DNA from: a virus
Reading direction: 5' to 3' (one strand)
Virus record (IMG/VR): IMGVR_UViG_3300036760_000421
Span: 1-44,578 of that record
Length of the DNA stretch: 44,578 nucleotides
Shown: positions 8,065-14,934 of the stretch, one piece after another
How positions within the stretch are numbered: position 1 is the stretch's first letter
Layout of the letters: each line of letters opens with the position of its first letter
Program-made: the position numbers and the translations under genes
The notes under the pieces: model-generated
Databases searched by the model: none
What the model was told of the DNA's origin: nothing
Seen by the model: only the letters and a program-made list of their open reading frames with translations

Positions 8065-9716
8065 TCTTCTTCCTCGGCTATCCTTGGTTTGGAAATCCCC
8101 TTCTTCGGTTTAGCGGCAGTCTTAGGGAATAAGGATAATGGCGCAACGGGTGGCTTCTCCTCTTCTTTTGTGGGGGGTGCTTGTTTGGATTGCTCTAACT
8201 GGGCGGTAAATTGCTTCTCTAAAAGTTCAGCCTCAAACTTAGCGTCATCGTCCCCCCTATCCGCCATTCTATAAAGTCGTTTAATGGTTCGGTTAGCCAA
8301 AACAATGGGAGAGATTTTCTCTGCTATCTCCCAGTAATGTTCATCCTCCGCCTCTTCGGGGTCTTCTAGCTGTAAAATATCTCTCCACTTAATCCGCCTT
8401 GGTAAATCACTGCCTGCGGCTAATGTATATCGTGCCGCATCTAATCGTGGAGATTTGTTAAAATACTTGAAGGTTATATCATACTCGCCCTCTAGTTTAG
8501 AAACATCAAATGCTCTCTTATGCCCCCGTGTTCCAATCTCAACCGAACTTTCACCCGAATTTATTATCTGGTCTATAAACATACGAGCAAGCTGCTGTTT
8601 AAGTAAACCCCTTGCACCGAGCCTTGGAAGAAAGACCTGGTCTCTCCCTTCTCCGATTTCAATTAAAGCTACGGCAGACATTGTTTGGGTGAAAGTTCCA
8701 TAGTCAAAGGCAGAAATCATCGCCCTTTGTAGTCTTGCCTCTACTACCGAATTAAGCAGCCAAGCCTGTTCTTTTAGGTTTCCCAGGGCGATAGGGTCTA
8801 TTGCCATATCAGGCTCGCCAGCGATAACGTTCCCTGGGTCAGTGAGGTCAGAGTGCGTAGGGGCGTCCTGCTTTCTCATCGTAGAGCCGCCTGGCTTCCT
8901 CAGTAGAAGGGCGTGGTCTAACTCTTTTTGATTTAATGTTTGAATGATACTTATAAGTCTATTTAACTCAGGGAATAAATCTCTTACTAAGAAAAAGATA
9001 GACTCTCCCTCTCGGTGCTGCCCGTCTAACTCAATTAGCATAGACCCCATAGGAACGACCTGAATACAAACGGGGACATAGCCGTAGGGATTGGGTTGTT
9101 CAAACTCTAGTTTAGCGTCTATGTAGATTAAATTACTCTCAGGAGTCCATATATTAAGGACAGTAGCCTTCTCTCCCTTTGTAGTTAATTCATATTCAAC
9201 CTCTACTTGTTTCTGGGTTCTTTCTGTTTCATAAGCTGCCCAAGACAGCCCCTCGGTTCCTATATCGTAGTAAGTATATCGGGTATCCCAGGGAATGATG
9301 TCTGTTATTAGTTGTTCGTTCTCTATTCTAAAAAGGCAGAGAGCCGCCCCCCTTCCCCTTCGGCACATAGCCTGGTCGGTGAACGGGGTTATCTTAAACC
9401 CTCCCCGCTTAGAAAGGCGGTTATCGGCAGACAAGAAGCCAGCCCTTATAGCATCTCTAATGGTATCCTTATCTAACTTTTCATCCTCACTCTCAACAAC
9501 TATCTGCTCTACTGCGCTTCCAAGAGAAGCCTCCACATTAGCCGCAAAGACAGCCAGGTCATTTAATGTAACACTGATACTATTGGGGATGGGTCTTTTA
9601 TTAACATCTTGGAGGACATACCCTTTTAGGTTTACAAGGTTGGCATCTTCATCCATTCTGTCGTGAAGGTCTTTTAATTCTTTCTTCTTATCGTCAACTA
9701 ACTTCTTATAGTCCAT
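8061..9716 (-). CDS. Portal protein 1 (551 aa)
   Basis: The portal forms the dodecameric ring at one capsid vertex through which DNA is pumped in and ejected. Supporting features are its place right after terminase, its length of about 550 residues, the central GESIFFLVRDLFPELNRL helix region, the IPWDTRYTYYD segment and an acidic/Lys-Pro-rich C-terminus. It is homologous to portal 2 at the right edge (shared GESIF..RDLFPELNR, NPYGYVP/NPYGYPP) but clearly diverged from it. Its start overlaps the terminase stop as TAATG. The family call is made by context and alignment of the two copies rather than by a hallmark motif. Confidence 0.85.
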   Translation of the reverse strand: MDYKKLVDDKKKELKDLHDRMDEDANLVNLKGYVLQDVNKRPIPNSISVTLNDLAVFAANVEASLGSAVEQIVVESEDEKLDKDTIRDAIRAGFLSADNRLSKRGGFKITPFTDQAMCRRGRGAALCLFRIENEQLITDIIPWDTRYTYYDIGTEGLSWAAYETERTQKQVEVEYELTTKGEKATVLNIWTPESNLIYIDAKLEFEQPNPYGYVPVCIQVVPMGSMLIELDGQHREGESIFFLVRDLFPELNRLISIIQTLNQKELDHALLLRKPGGSTMRKQDAPTHSDLTDPGNVIAGEPDMAIDPIALGNLKEQAWLLNSVVEARLQRAMISAFDYGTFTQTMSAVALIEIGEGRDQVFLPRLGARGLLKQQLARMFIDQIINSGESSVEIGTRGHKRAFDVSKLEGEYDITFKYFNKSPRLDAARYTLAAGSDLPRRIKWRDILQLEDPEEAEDEHYWEIAEKISPIVLANRTIKRLYRMADRGDDDAKFEAELLEKQFTAQLEQSKQAPPTKEEEKPPVAPLSLFPKTAAKPKKGISKPRIAEEEE

Positions 9717-11008
9717 TATCTCCTCTCTCGGAACACAGGTATTCTGTCGGATGAAACGGTTTCAGGGGTGAAGTCAGACCCTATGTATCTCAGGCAGGCT
9801 AATAGGTGATACTTCTGCTCATCCTTAATCTTGTTTAATGGCTTATTACCATCTAATTCCCACATACAATTAGCCATCTCGGTAAGAAGGGAGTGCATAT
9901 CCTTAAAGACGAATAGCTTATTCAGCTCCATAAGCCCTATAATGCGGTCTATTTGGGCATTTACTTTGCTTAACTTAGGTGCGGTAATATTCCAGCCGTG
10001 TGCCGAGTAACCCTGCCTTATCTCGTCTTCCTGGGGTGACCCGCCTACTCTTCTTAAAACACTATATCCTTTAGTCAGCTCTTGAAAGGCATCTATATGT
10101 TGTGGTATAGACCTCCCCGTGCCTGGTAGATATTCCTTAAACGCAAAGAGATCTCCAGATGTAGGGTTTTGGGCCAGAAAAAGAGCGGCGGGGTTAGCGA
10201 TTCCAAAGTCATGTCCCGAATAGACAAGCCACTCCCTGGGTATCTCAAATCTATCAACCTTGCAGATTCTCTCGTTAAACTTATTATAGACTAACCAGGA
10301 GGACTCTATTTCATCGTCTTCCGCCAGTATCTCTCTGCGATAAGCGTCTAAGGACATATCGGAAGTTATGATTGATAGTCCCTCTTTACTGATAAATGGA
10401 TTATCTAAAGAGGTGAAGTGAAAGGTTTCCCATAACCCTGTCTTGTCTAATTCAGCCTTCTTGAAGAGTTTGGAGGCGTGTCTAGGGTCCTTCGCCTTAC
10501 TTACCCCAATATTGTATAAAGAGGGAGGCGTGAAACTAAATACAGCGTCTCCGTTGGTATCAAGCAACATAGGAGCACCAACTACTTCCCAAGCATCCTC
10601 ATTCATAAGTTGGTATTCGTCCAGTAACAAGAGGTCGGCGAAGTCGCCCCTCATGGTATCAGCGTTCCAGGCTGTCTTTCCCCGGATGCGGTTCTTTGTT
10701 CCAGGGTGTTCTATTAAATGCTCAACCTCATTCTTGTAAAGGTCTTTCGCCTCTATCGGTTCTTTTAGTGTCGCTGTAACCTCATACCAGAAGGCGTCTA
10801 GCTGGTCAGCTGTTGGAGTAGCATATAGGACACGGCGCCCTTTCAAAAAGGCTTCAACCGCTAAGATGGCAAGAATTACCGTCTTCCCCCCTCGTCTGCC
10901 TGCTTTAATAACCCGCCTCTTTGCCCTGCTTGCCTTTATAGCCCCCTGTATGGGATGTTTGACCGTCCCCTTAAGCCCTATTTTATATTCAACTTTCAGG
11001 GTTGTCAT
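9716..11008 (-). CDS. terL: Terminase large subunit
   Basis: This is the packaging motor ATPase and DNA-cutting nuclease. A Walker A motif GRRGGKT lies near residue 38, followed by the adenine-binding region YATPT. Walker B with catalytic acid is LLLLDEYQ near residue 130. The nuclease domain begins at about residue 265 with YSGHDFG, whose Asp fits the first metal-binding acid of the RNase H-like fold. At 430 residues it is within the usual range. It overlaps the small subunit by 20 bases and the portal start by a few. This is the only large terminase in the window, so a second head cassette would need one outside the right edge. Confidence 0.95.
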   Translation of the reverse strand: MTTLKVEYKIGLKGTVKHPIQGAIKASRAKRRVIKAGRRGGKTVILAILAVEAFLKGRRVLYATPTADQLDAFWYEVTATLKEPIEAKDLYKNEVEHLIEHPGTKNRIRGKTAWNADTMRGDFADLLLLDEYQLMNEDAWEVVGAPMLLDTNGDAVFSFTPPSLYNIGVSKAKDPRHASKLFKKAELDKTGLWETFHFTSLDNPFISKEGLSIITSDMSLDAYRREILAEDDEIESSWLVYNKFNERICKVDRFEIPREWLVYSGHDFGIANPAALFLAQNPTSGDLFAFKEYLPGTGRSIPQHIDAFQELTKGYSVLRRVGGSPQEDEIRQGYSAHGWNITAPKLSKVNAQIDRIIGLMELNKLFVFKDMHSLLTEMANCMWELDGNKPLNKIKDEQKYHLLACLRYIGSDFTPETVSSDRIPVFRERR

Positions 11009-11357
11009 AAATTACCCTATAGGTTACTTCTAACTTCCCTTCCGCCTCAACTGGAACCTTACCCTCTAGCCTCTCTTTCAGGTGTTCAAGCGCAGAATCT
11101 CTCTCGCTTGCAAGTGTTAAACCTTTCAATGCTAGCCATTCTCTCCAAGTCTGCCCTGGCTTGGAAGCATAGGGGCATACTTCGTCTAGCATCTTCTTTT
11201 GAATGGCTGTAATGCCAGGGTCTTTGGGTCTTCCTGCTGGATTGCCAGACTGACCAGGTTGCCAAGGTTTAGCTCCTTCAGGTATTTTACCCCGAACCCA
11301 GTTAGGATTACCAGGCTTAGTGATATTATTCTGTTTTTCACTAATCTCTTCTGTCAT
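10989..11357 (-). CDS. Terminase small subunit-like protein (GQSGNPAGRP motif)
   Basis: This 122-residue protein carries the motif PGQSGNPAGRPKD, seen in DUF5681-type proteins commonly encoded next to the large terminase and thought to be DNA-recognition subunits. It overlaps terL by 20 bases and the upstream membrane-protein gene by 17. No clear ribosome site precedes the ATG, so it is probably translated by coupling. A role in recognising the packaging start is inferred from position and motif. Confidence 0.75.
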   Translation of the reverse strand: MTEEISEKQNNITKPGNPNWVRGKIPEGAKPWQPGQSGNPAGRPKDPGITAIQKKMLDEVCPYASKPGQTWREWLALKGLTLASERDSALEHLKERLEGKVPVEAEGKLEVTYRVIYDNPES

Positions 11358-11577
11358 TTTGTTTACTTAATTCCAACCTTATCTGTAACTGATTCACATA
11401 ATAACCTAATTCGCTACTCGCCCAGAGGAAGCAACCCATCAAGACAAAAAGGAGAAGAGAGTTGCTTAATTCCCGTTCTATGAGATAATATAACCCACCG
11501 CCTAGGGCTGCATACTCTAGGATTCCTAGGAGGTTCATCGCTTCCTTCAGCAGGTGGTATTTGACTCGGAGGCTCAT
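11341..11577 (-). CDS. Small membrane protein (78 aa)
   Basis: Two hydrophobic stretches (about residues 14-32 and 40-58) suggest a two-helix membrane protein with a charged C-terminus. It is the first gene before the terminase small subunit and overlaps it. Its ribosome site is weak (AAGAGAAAG). A second, Pro-rich frame with its own ATG overlaps it at 11414-11596, so start and frame are not settled. Function is unknown. Confidence 0.5.
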   Translation of the reverse strand: MSLRVKYHLLKEAMNLLGILEYAALGGGLYYLIERELSNSLLLFVLMGCFLWASSELGYYVNQLQIRLELSKQNDRRD

Positions 11578-11704
11578 AGGCTTTCTCTTTAATCATTTTA
11601 ATTCAAATAAAATACTGGTGGTTTAAAGCGCCAAAAATGGGCAAGATACACCCAGTCCATAGAATAATTTTGAAAGGTTTTCTAAATATGTTCATAATAA
11701 CGCT

Positions 11705-11742
11705 GAAAAGTTGACAATAATTCGGGGAAAGGTTGACAATAA
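11705..11742. promoter_or_regulatory. Paired direct repeat, possible operator or activator site
   Basis: Two 16-bp copies, GAAAAGTTGACAATAA (11705-11720) and GAAAGGTTGACAATAA (11727-11742), differ at one base and are 22 bp apart, about two helical turns. They lie in the intergenic space just before the terminase operon and after the terminator of the HNH gene. The rest of 11578-11704 is AT-rich with no gene or promoter I can defend. Confidence 0.55.
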
Positions 11743-11763
11743 AAAAGCCCGTCTAAACGGACT
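11741..11763 (-). terminator. Intrinsic terminator downstream of the HNH gene
   Basis: On the minus strand AGTCCGT and ACGGGCT form a 7-bp stem (one G-U pair, loop TTAG) followed by six T. Upstream of it on the same strand are further hairpins: AGACCG/CGGTCT (11775-11796) and CCCTT/AAGGG (11808-11822). Together they should stop transcription from the HNH promoter before the head genes unless antitermination occurs. Confidence 0.75.
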
Positions 11764-11863
11764 GGTAAATAACAAGACCGCCACTAAAGACGGTCTGTAA
11801 CCCCATTCCCTTACGAGAAGGGTTCTTTGAGGGATTTTATTTCCCTATATTAACTATAACATA

Positions 11864-12253
11864 TCATATGCAGATTTTGTCAAGGGGTAGCTTACCCTGA
11901 TGCAGCAAAGTGTGATGTTGGGGACATAGCCATATTATTTCTAGCGGTTTATCATAATCGGTATGATGGCGGATGCCCCATTTGTTACACCCCTCAACTT
12001 GGCATTGTTGGACTATGGGATAAGCCTTCTGCGCCATTGACCTCCGAGAGCCAGCGTGAGGATGGGGTTTATGTTGGCGCTCAATATTCTTTTGGCGGTA
12101 ACATTTAAGACAAAGATAACCCGATTTTCTTTTCTGGTATTTAGCATCTAACTCCGCCTTACAAATTCTACATCTTGGCGGGGGTGGGGGAATACCCCTT
12201 ATTTTACAATACAACCGCAGATAACCATTTGATATAGCCCCTTCAATATCCAT
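11864..12253 (-). CDS. HNH-type homing endonuclease-like protein
   Basis: This 129-residue protein has two CxxC zinc knuckles (CRIC at about 27, CLKC at about 48) and a C-terminal HNH-like nuclease core: C-x4-C, then HHTDYDKP, IIWLCPQHH and a final His. It fits small free-standing HNH nucleases common in phages, either mobile or helping terminase cleavage. It stands alone, with its own consensus promoter and terminator. The promoter's -10 element ends five bases before the ATG, so the mRNA is predicted to be leaderless. Confidence 0.8.
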   Translation of the reverse strand: MDIEGAISNGYLRLYCKIRGIPPPPPRCRICKAELDAKYQKRKSGYLCLKCYRQKNIERQHKPHPHAGSRRSMAQKAYPIVQQCQVEGCNKWGIRHHTDYDKPLEIIWLCPQHHTLLHQGKLPLDKICI

Positions 12254-12258
12254 ACCCT

Positions 12259-12287
12259 ATTATACCTGCACCCTAATTCCGTGTCAA
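12259..12287 (-). promoter_or_regulatory. Consensus sigma70 promoter for the HNH gene
   Basis: On the minus strand TTGACA (12282-12287), a 17-base spacer and TATAAT (12259-12264) match the bacterial consensus perfectly. The expected transcription start falls at or next to the ATG at 12253, predicting a leaderless transcript. It is divergent from the early promoter at 12467. Confidence 0.85.
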
Positions 12288-12466
12288 ACCCCCCACCTTT
12301 TATATCTGGCTTGCCCATTCAAGCTACCATTTTGAGCGGTTAATCATATACTATCACCTCGCCTGTTTTATGCCCCTAGATTTTGATTGTAGCGTATCAT
12401 TCCCTGGGACGCACTATTATAATAAAACGAAAGTAGAAAAATCCCCCCAAGTTAACATAATAAGTA

Positions 12467-12495
12467 TTGACACAGACAGTTAAGTGTGGTAGTAT
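12467..12495 (+). promoter_or_regulatory. Early promoter 1
   Basis: TTGACA (12467-12472), a 17-base spacer and TAGTAT (12490-12495) form a strong sigma70-type promoter reading into the early region. The element is repeated at 12984-13012 with the same GTGTGGTAGTATGAG core. The stretch 12288-12466 between the divergent promoters holds no gene I can support. Confidence 0.8.
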
Positions 12496-12498
12496 GAG

Positions 12499-12591
12499 GG
12501 CAAATAGACAAAGCACCTTAACAACTGAATAGCCAAAGTCCCGAAGCCAGACCACACCGTGAGCCTCCTAGGGCGCAGGTTGGCAAGGGAC
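12499..12591 (+). ncRNA. Early leader: boxA-like repeat and predicted pseudoknot
   Basis: Right after early promoter 1 lies a 22-bp element beginning GGCAAATAGACAAAGCAC (12499-12520) that recurs exactly at 13224-13245. Its end, GCACCTTAACAACTGAATA, resembles boxA/nut-type antitermination leaders. Downstream, GCCAA (12532-12536) pairs with TTGGC (12580-12584), and GTCCC (12538-12542) pairs with GGGAC (12587-12591). The order is a-b-a'-b', an H-type pseudoknot. Structure is inferred by eye. Confidence 0.45.
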
Positions 12592-12648
12592 AGGTAGCAC
12601 ACTTACCGGATGACTTCTGGGCGGGTAAGAGAGGAGCGACAAAGCCCA

Positions 12649-12840
12649 ATGAGTAACCTAACAAAGCAGCACTTTGAGGCAATTGCCACTATTATCCGCC
12701 AACATTATGAAGCCGAAGGACTAGATTTTACTAGAGAGCGGTTGGAGTGGTTAGCACTAGACTTAGCTTCATACCTTGAAAAACAAAACCCATTATTCAA
12801 TCTTAAAAAATTCCTGCTTGCCTGTGGTATAAAGGATTAA
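12649..12840 (+). CDS. Small early phage protein (63 aa)
   Basis: The protein begins MSNLTKQHFEAIATIIRQ and ends NPLFNLKKFLLACG, a pattern I recall in small conserved proteins at the start of early operons of many phages, of unknown function. It is predicted mostly helical. An in-frame ATG at 12610 would add 13 residues but has no ribosome site; 12649 has GAGAGGAG upstream, though spaced rather far. It is the first gene after early promoter 1. Confidence 0.7.
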   Translation: MSNLTKQHFEAIATIIRQHYEAEGLDFTRERLEWLALDLASYLEKQNPLFNLKKFLLACGIKD

Positions 12841-12983
12841 CAAAACACTTTACCCGCCTAGACATCATCTGGTAAGTAATCTAACTGGTTGATTGCTGGA
12901 ATGGAGAATTGGGGATTATCTACAATTTGGGCGGTTTGTCAAGCACTTGCTATTAGAACAAATGTATTAGGACTAAAGTACTA

Positions 12984-13012
12984 TTGACAGCTACGGATAG
13001 GTGTGGTAGTAT
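12984..13012 (+). promoter_or_regulatory. Early promoter 2
   Basis: TTGACA (12984-12989), a 17-base spacer and TAGTAT (13007-13012), followed by GAGAGCAAATGAGGAGGG, which also supplies the ribosome site of the next gene. The -10 region and surrounding bases copy early promoter 1. Between 12841 and 12983 I see no gene and no clear structure. Confidence 0.8.
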
Positions 13013-13035
13013 GAGAGCAAATGAGGAGGGATAAG

Positions 13036-13188
13036 ATGACCAGAGAAGAAATCCTACAGGCTTACGAGGAGGCATTAGAGCAAGCTGCTAAAAAGTGCGA
13101 AGCGGAATGTAAGGACGCAAGGGAATGGTGTCTCAAGAAATTAAAGGAGGCAGGAGAGGAAGAAATCAAAGCCGAAACGGAGCAATAA
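13036..13188 (+). CDS. Small coiled-coil protein (50 aa)
   Basis: This starts behind GAGGAGGG at good spacing, directly downstream of early promoter 2. It is highly charged with Glu, Lys and Ala, begins MTREEILQAYEEALEQA and is predicted to be one amphipathic helix with three cysteines (KCEAECKDAREWC). No family recognised. Being first after a strong promoter, it is likely one of the most highly made early proteins. Confidence 0.6.
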   Translation: MTREEILQAYEEALEQAAKKCEAECKDAREWCLKKLKEAGEEEIKAETEQ

Positions 13189-13245
13189 AAGCTCCGTCCA
13201 CTGGTAAAGCCAGTGCTGATGATGGCAAATAGACAAAGCACCTTA
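13177..13245 (+). promoter_or_regulatory. Tandem hairpins and second copy of the boxA-like element
   Basis: ACGGAGC/GCTCCGT (13177-13197, loop of 7, spanning the stop codon of the 50-aa gene) is followed by CACTGG/CCAGTG (13199-13215), then the exact 22-bp repeat of the early leader element (13224-13245). Neither hairpin has a T tail, so control of readthrough or mRNA processing is likelier than plain termination. Confidence 0.55.
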
Positions 13246-13258
13246 GGGAGGGAAGAAA

Positions 13259-13465
13259 ATGGCACGAAAGATAGACTTTACTGTAAAATGCGTTGATTGC
13301 AGTAAGCCAGAAAGAATACACGATTATATCGGGAATTGGAAGACAGGCGATTATAGGTGCAGTAAATGCTTTGAGGTATGGTATAAAAAGCAACCGCCTA
13401 TAGAGCTTAAACTCTACGATATGATGACTAATGAACTTGTGGCAACAAGAACTTATGGTAGGTAA
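13259..13465 (+). CDS. Small zinc-ribbon protein
   Basis: This 68-residue protein has two knuckles, CVDC (about residue 11) and CSKC (about residue 35), spaced as in a zinc ribbon, with a basic N-terminus (MARKIDF). It starts behind GGGAGGGAAG. Such small ribbons are frequent in phage early regions and may bind nucleic acid or host proteins; no specific role can be read. It is followed after three bases by another Cys-rich gene. Confidence 0.75.
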   Translation: MARKIDFTVKCVDCSKPERIHDYIGNWKTGDYRCSKCFEVWYKKQPPIELKLYDMMTNELVATRTYGR

Positions 13466-13468
13466 GAA

Positions 13469-13684
13469 ATGAAATGTGTGTGTTGCGGTAAAAAAACTTC
13501 TCTCAATAGCAACGAAGGGTATTGGAAACGGTGGGGCGGTAGACACCAATGGGTATGCCGAAAGTGTGAATATTCGGGTCAGTATGCCCAAAGGCAACCA
13601 GACGAAAGGCAAATGTGCCAGCGTCATAATTTACCTATGAGAGGAGCAGGAGGCTGTATTCAATGCGAAAAGGAAGGTTATTGA
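13469..13684 (+). CDS. Small Cys-rich zinc-finger protein
   Basis: This encodes 71 residues with CVCC at residues 3-6, CRKC near 34, a single Cys-x2-His around 50 and CIQC near the C-terminus: enough ligands for two zinc sites. Family not recognised. The start follows the previous stop closely (TAAGAAATG) with no strong ribosome site, suggesting coupling. Confidence 0.7.
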   Translation: MKCVCCGKKTSLNSNEGYWKRWGGRHQWVCRKCEYSGQYAQRQPDERQMCQRHNLPMRGAGGCIQCEKEGY

Positions 13685-13692
13685 AAGTGTCG

Positions 13693-13760
13693 GAAGGCGA
13701 GCCTAAGCCCAGAAGGACTAAGTGGCTGAAGACTGGCAGGGATATGCCTTCTAACCCTGC
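13693..13760 (+). ncRNA. Predicted pseudoknot leader upstream of the 13782 gene
   Basis: GAAGGC (13693-13698) pairs with GCCTTC (13746-13751), and GCAGGG (13736-13741) pairs with CCCTGC (13755-13760). The order a-b-a'-b' is a pseudoknot with two 6-bp helices and an internal AGCC/GGCT hairpin. The ribosome site AAAAGGAGGGG follows within a few bases, so folding could control translation of the next gene. Seen by eye only; no known riboswitch class matched. Confidence 0.45.
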
Positions 13761-13781
13761 ATAAAAGGAGGGGAGGGGAAG

Positions 13782-13994
13782 ATGGCTGGAATGAAAGGCT
13801 TAGACGATTATATAATGGGCGTTCACGACCACAGAGAAGATGATGTCCGCCATATTTGTCCCGAATGTAAAATGGTGAAATTTATCCGAATGAACTTTGA
13901 TATGGGCGGATGGTTTTATGGCGATGATGACGACCCCTATTGCGAAAAGTGCCAAGTTGAAATGGTAATTGAGGAGAGGAATAATGATAAGTAA
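13782..13994 (+). CDS. Small zinc-ribbon protein (70 aa)
   Basis: CPEC (about residue 26) and CEKC (about residue 55) form a probable zinc ribbon, between an acidic patch GDDDDPY and an acidic C-terminus. It starts behind GGAGGGGAGGGG, one of the strongest ribosome sites here, preceded by a predicted pseudoknot. It overlaps the next small gene. Function unknown. Confidence 0.7.
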   Translation: MAGMKGLDDYIMGVHDHREDDVRHICPECKMVKFIRMNFDMGGWFYGDDDDPYCEKCQVEMVIEERNNDK

Positions 13995-14130
13995 AACAGA
14001 AAAGATAGAACAACTAAAGAAGTATAATGGTTGGGATGATAAATTCGTTTCAAAACTCACGCCTGTAGAATTAGAATCAGCGTATCATATTATGCTACTT
14101 GAGCTTGACATTTCTCTTAAAGAGGGGTAA
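13984..14130 (+). CDS. Hypothetical protein (48 aa)
   Basis: This starts behind GAGGAGAGGA inside the end of the previous gene and ends just before the ATG of the nuclease gene, typical of packed early operons. It begins MISKTEKIEQLKKYNGWDDKF and appears helical and charged. No family recognised. The short overlaps and ribosome site support a real gene. Confidence 0.6.
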   Translation: MISKTEKIEQLKKYNGWDDKFVSKLTPVELESAYHIMLLELDISLKEG

Positions 14131-14131
14131 A

Positions 14132-14902
14132 ATGGCAGAAGAAATAAAACACTTATCGGTATCGCAAATCAATATGTTTCTCCGATGCCCTATGCAATAT
14201 GAGTTTCGTTATATGAAGGGTATTAAAATACCGCCAGTCGGGGCGATAATTCAGGGCAAGGCATATCACGAAGCCATTGCTGCTGACTTGCTTTATAAAA
14301 AAACTCAAGGTAATCTGTTAACTGAAGGCCAAGTGGCCGATGCCTTCTCTACCTCATTTGATATTCAGTTAAAGTTAAAAGCAAGTGAGGATGAAGAGGA
14401 TTTGTGGGAATTTGAGGATATAGACTGGCAAGACAATAACCCTGGCGAAGTAAAAGACGAGGGGATAATCCTCGCAGGTATTTATCACAATAAAATAGCC
14501 CAATCAATAGAACCCCTAGAGGTAGAAGAAAAGAAGCAAGCAGATATAGAGGGCATACCATTTGTGTTTATTGCTGATGTGGTGGAAGAGAAACGCATCA
14601 TAGACCACAAGGTTAAGGGAAGGCGTTTTAGCGAAGATGAACTCAAAAAAGACCTTCAGGCAACAGCCTATTCCTTAATCTATAACCGCCCATTGGAGTT
14701 CCACCAAGCCCTGAAATTAAAAGTGCCAACAATAGAGATAGCACCAACAGCCAGAACGGAAAACGACTACTTGTTTTTTAGGGATTTGGTGTCAAGGGTA
14801 AAGCGAGCTATTGATACGGGCATATTCTATCCTAATCCTACGGGTTGGGCTTGCTCTGAACAGTGGTGTGGTTATTATAAATTGTGTAGGGATAAACCTT
14901 GA
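14132..14902 (+). CDS. Cas4/AddB-like PD-(D/E)XK nuclease
   Basis: The N-terminus LSVSQINMFLRCPMQYEFRY is the hallmark start of the PDDEXK_1 (AddB/RecB/Cas4-type) nuclease family. The catalytic region shows IADVVEEKRIIDHKVKG (Asp followed by Asp-x-Lys) near residues 145-165, followed by a QATAYSLIY motif. A cysteine in RCP and a C-terminal C-x4-C-x4-C cluster (CSEQWCGYYKLC) could bind an iron-sulfur cluster as in Cas4 and AddB. It probably processes DNA ends in phage recombination or replication. I chose 14132 over the upstream 14099 because GAGGGG sits six bases before it. There is no CRISPR array here, so no role in adaptation is implied. Confidence 0.85.
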   Translation: MAEEIKHLSVSQINMFLRCPMQYEFRYMKGIKIPPVGAIIQGKAYHEAIAADLLYKKTQGNLLTEGQVADAFSTSFDIQLKLKASEDEEDLWEFEDIDWQDNNPGEVKDEGIILAGIYHNKIAQSIEPLEVEEKKQADIEGIPFVFIADVVEEKRIIDHKVKGRRFSEDELKKDLQATAYSLIYNRPLEFHQALKLKVPTIEIAPTARTENDYLFFRDLVSRVKRAIDTGIFYPNPTGWACSEQWCGYYKLCRDKP

Positions 14903-14934
14903 CAAGAATATAAAAGGGGGTTAGAATAAAGACA

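Noticed and set aside
11414-11596. Pro-rich 60-codon frame overlapping the small membrane protein
   Set aside because: It begins plausibly but ends in shadow-like sequence over the membrane helix coding part; kept only as an alternative start/frameshift possibility.
12532-12591. HDV-like ribozyme
   Set aside because: GGCAAGGGAC resembles the 3' end of HDV ribozymes, but I could not find the P1 helix and cleavage site that the fold requires.
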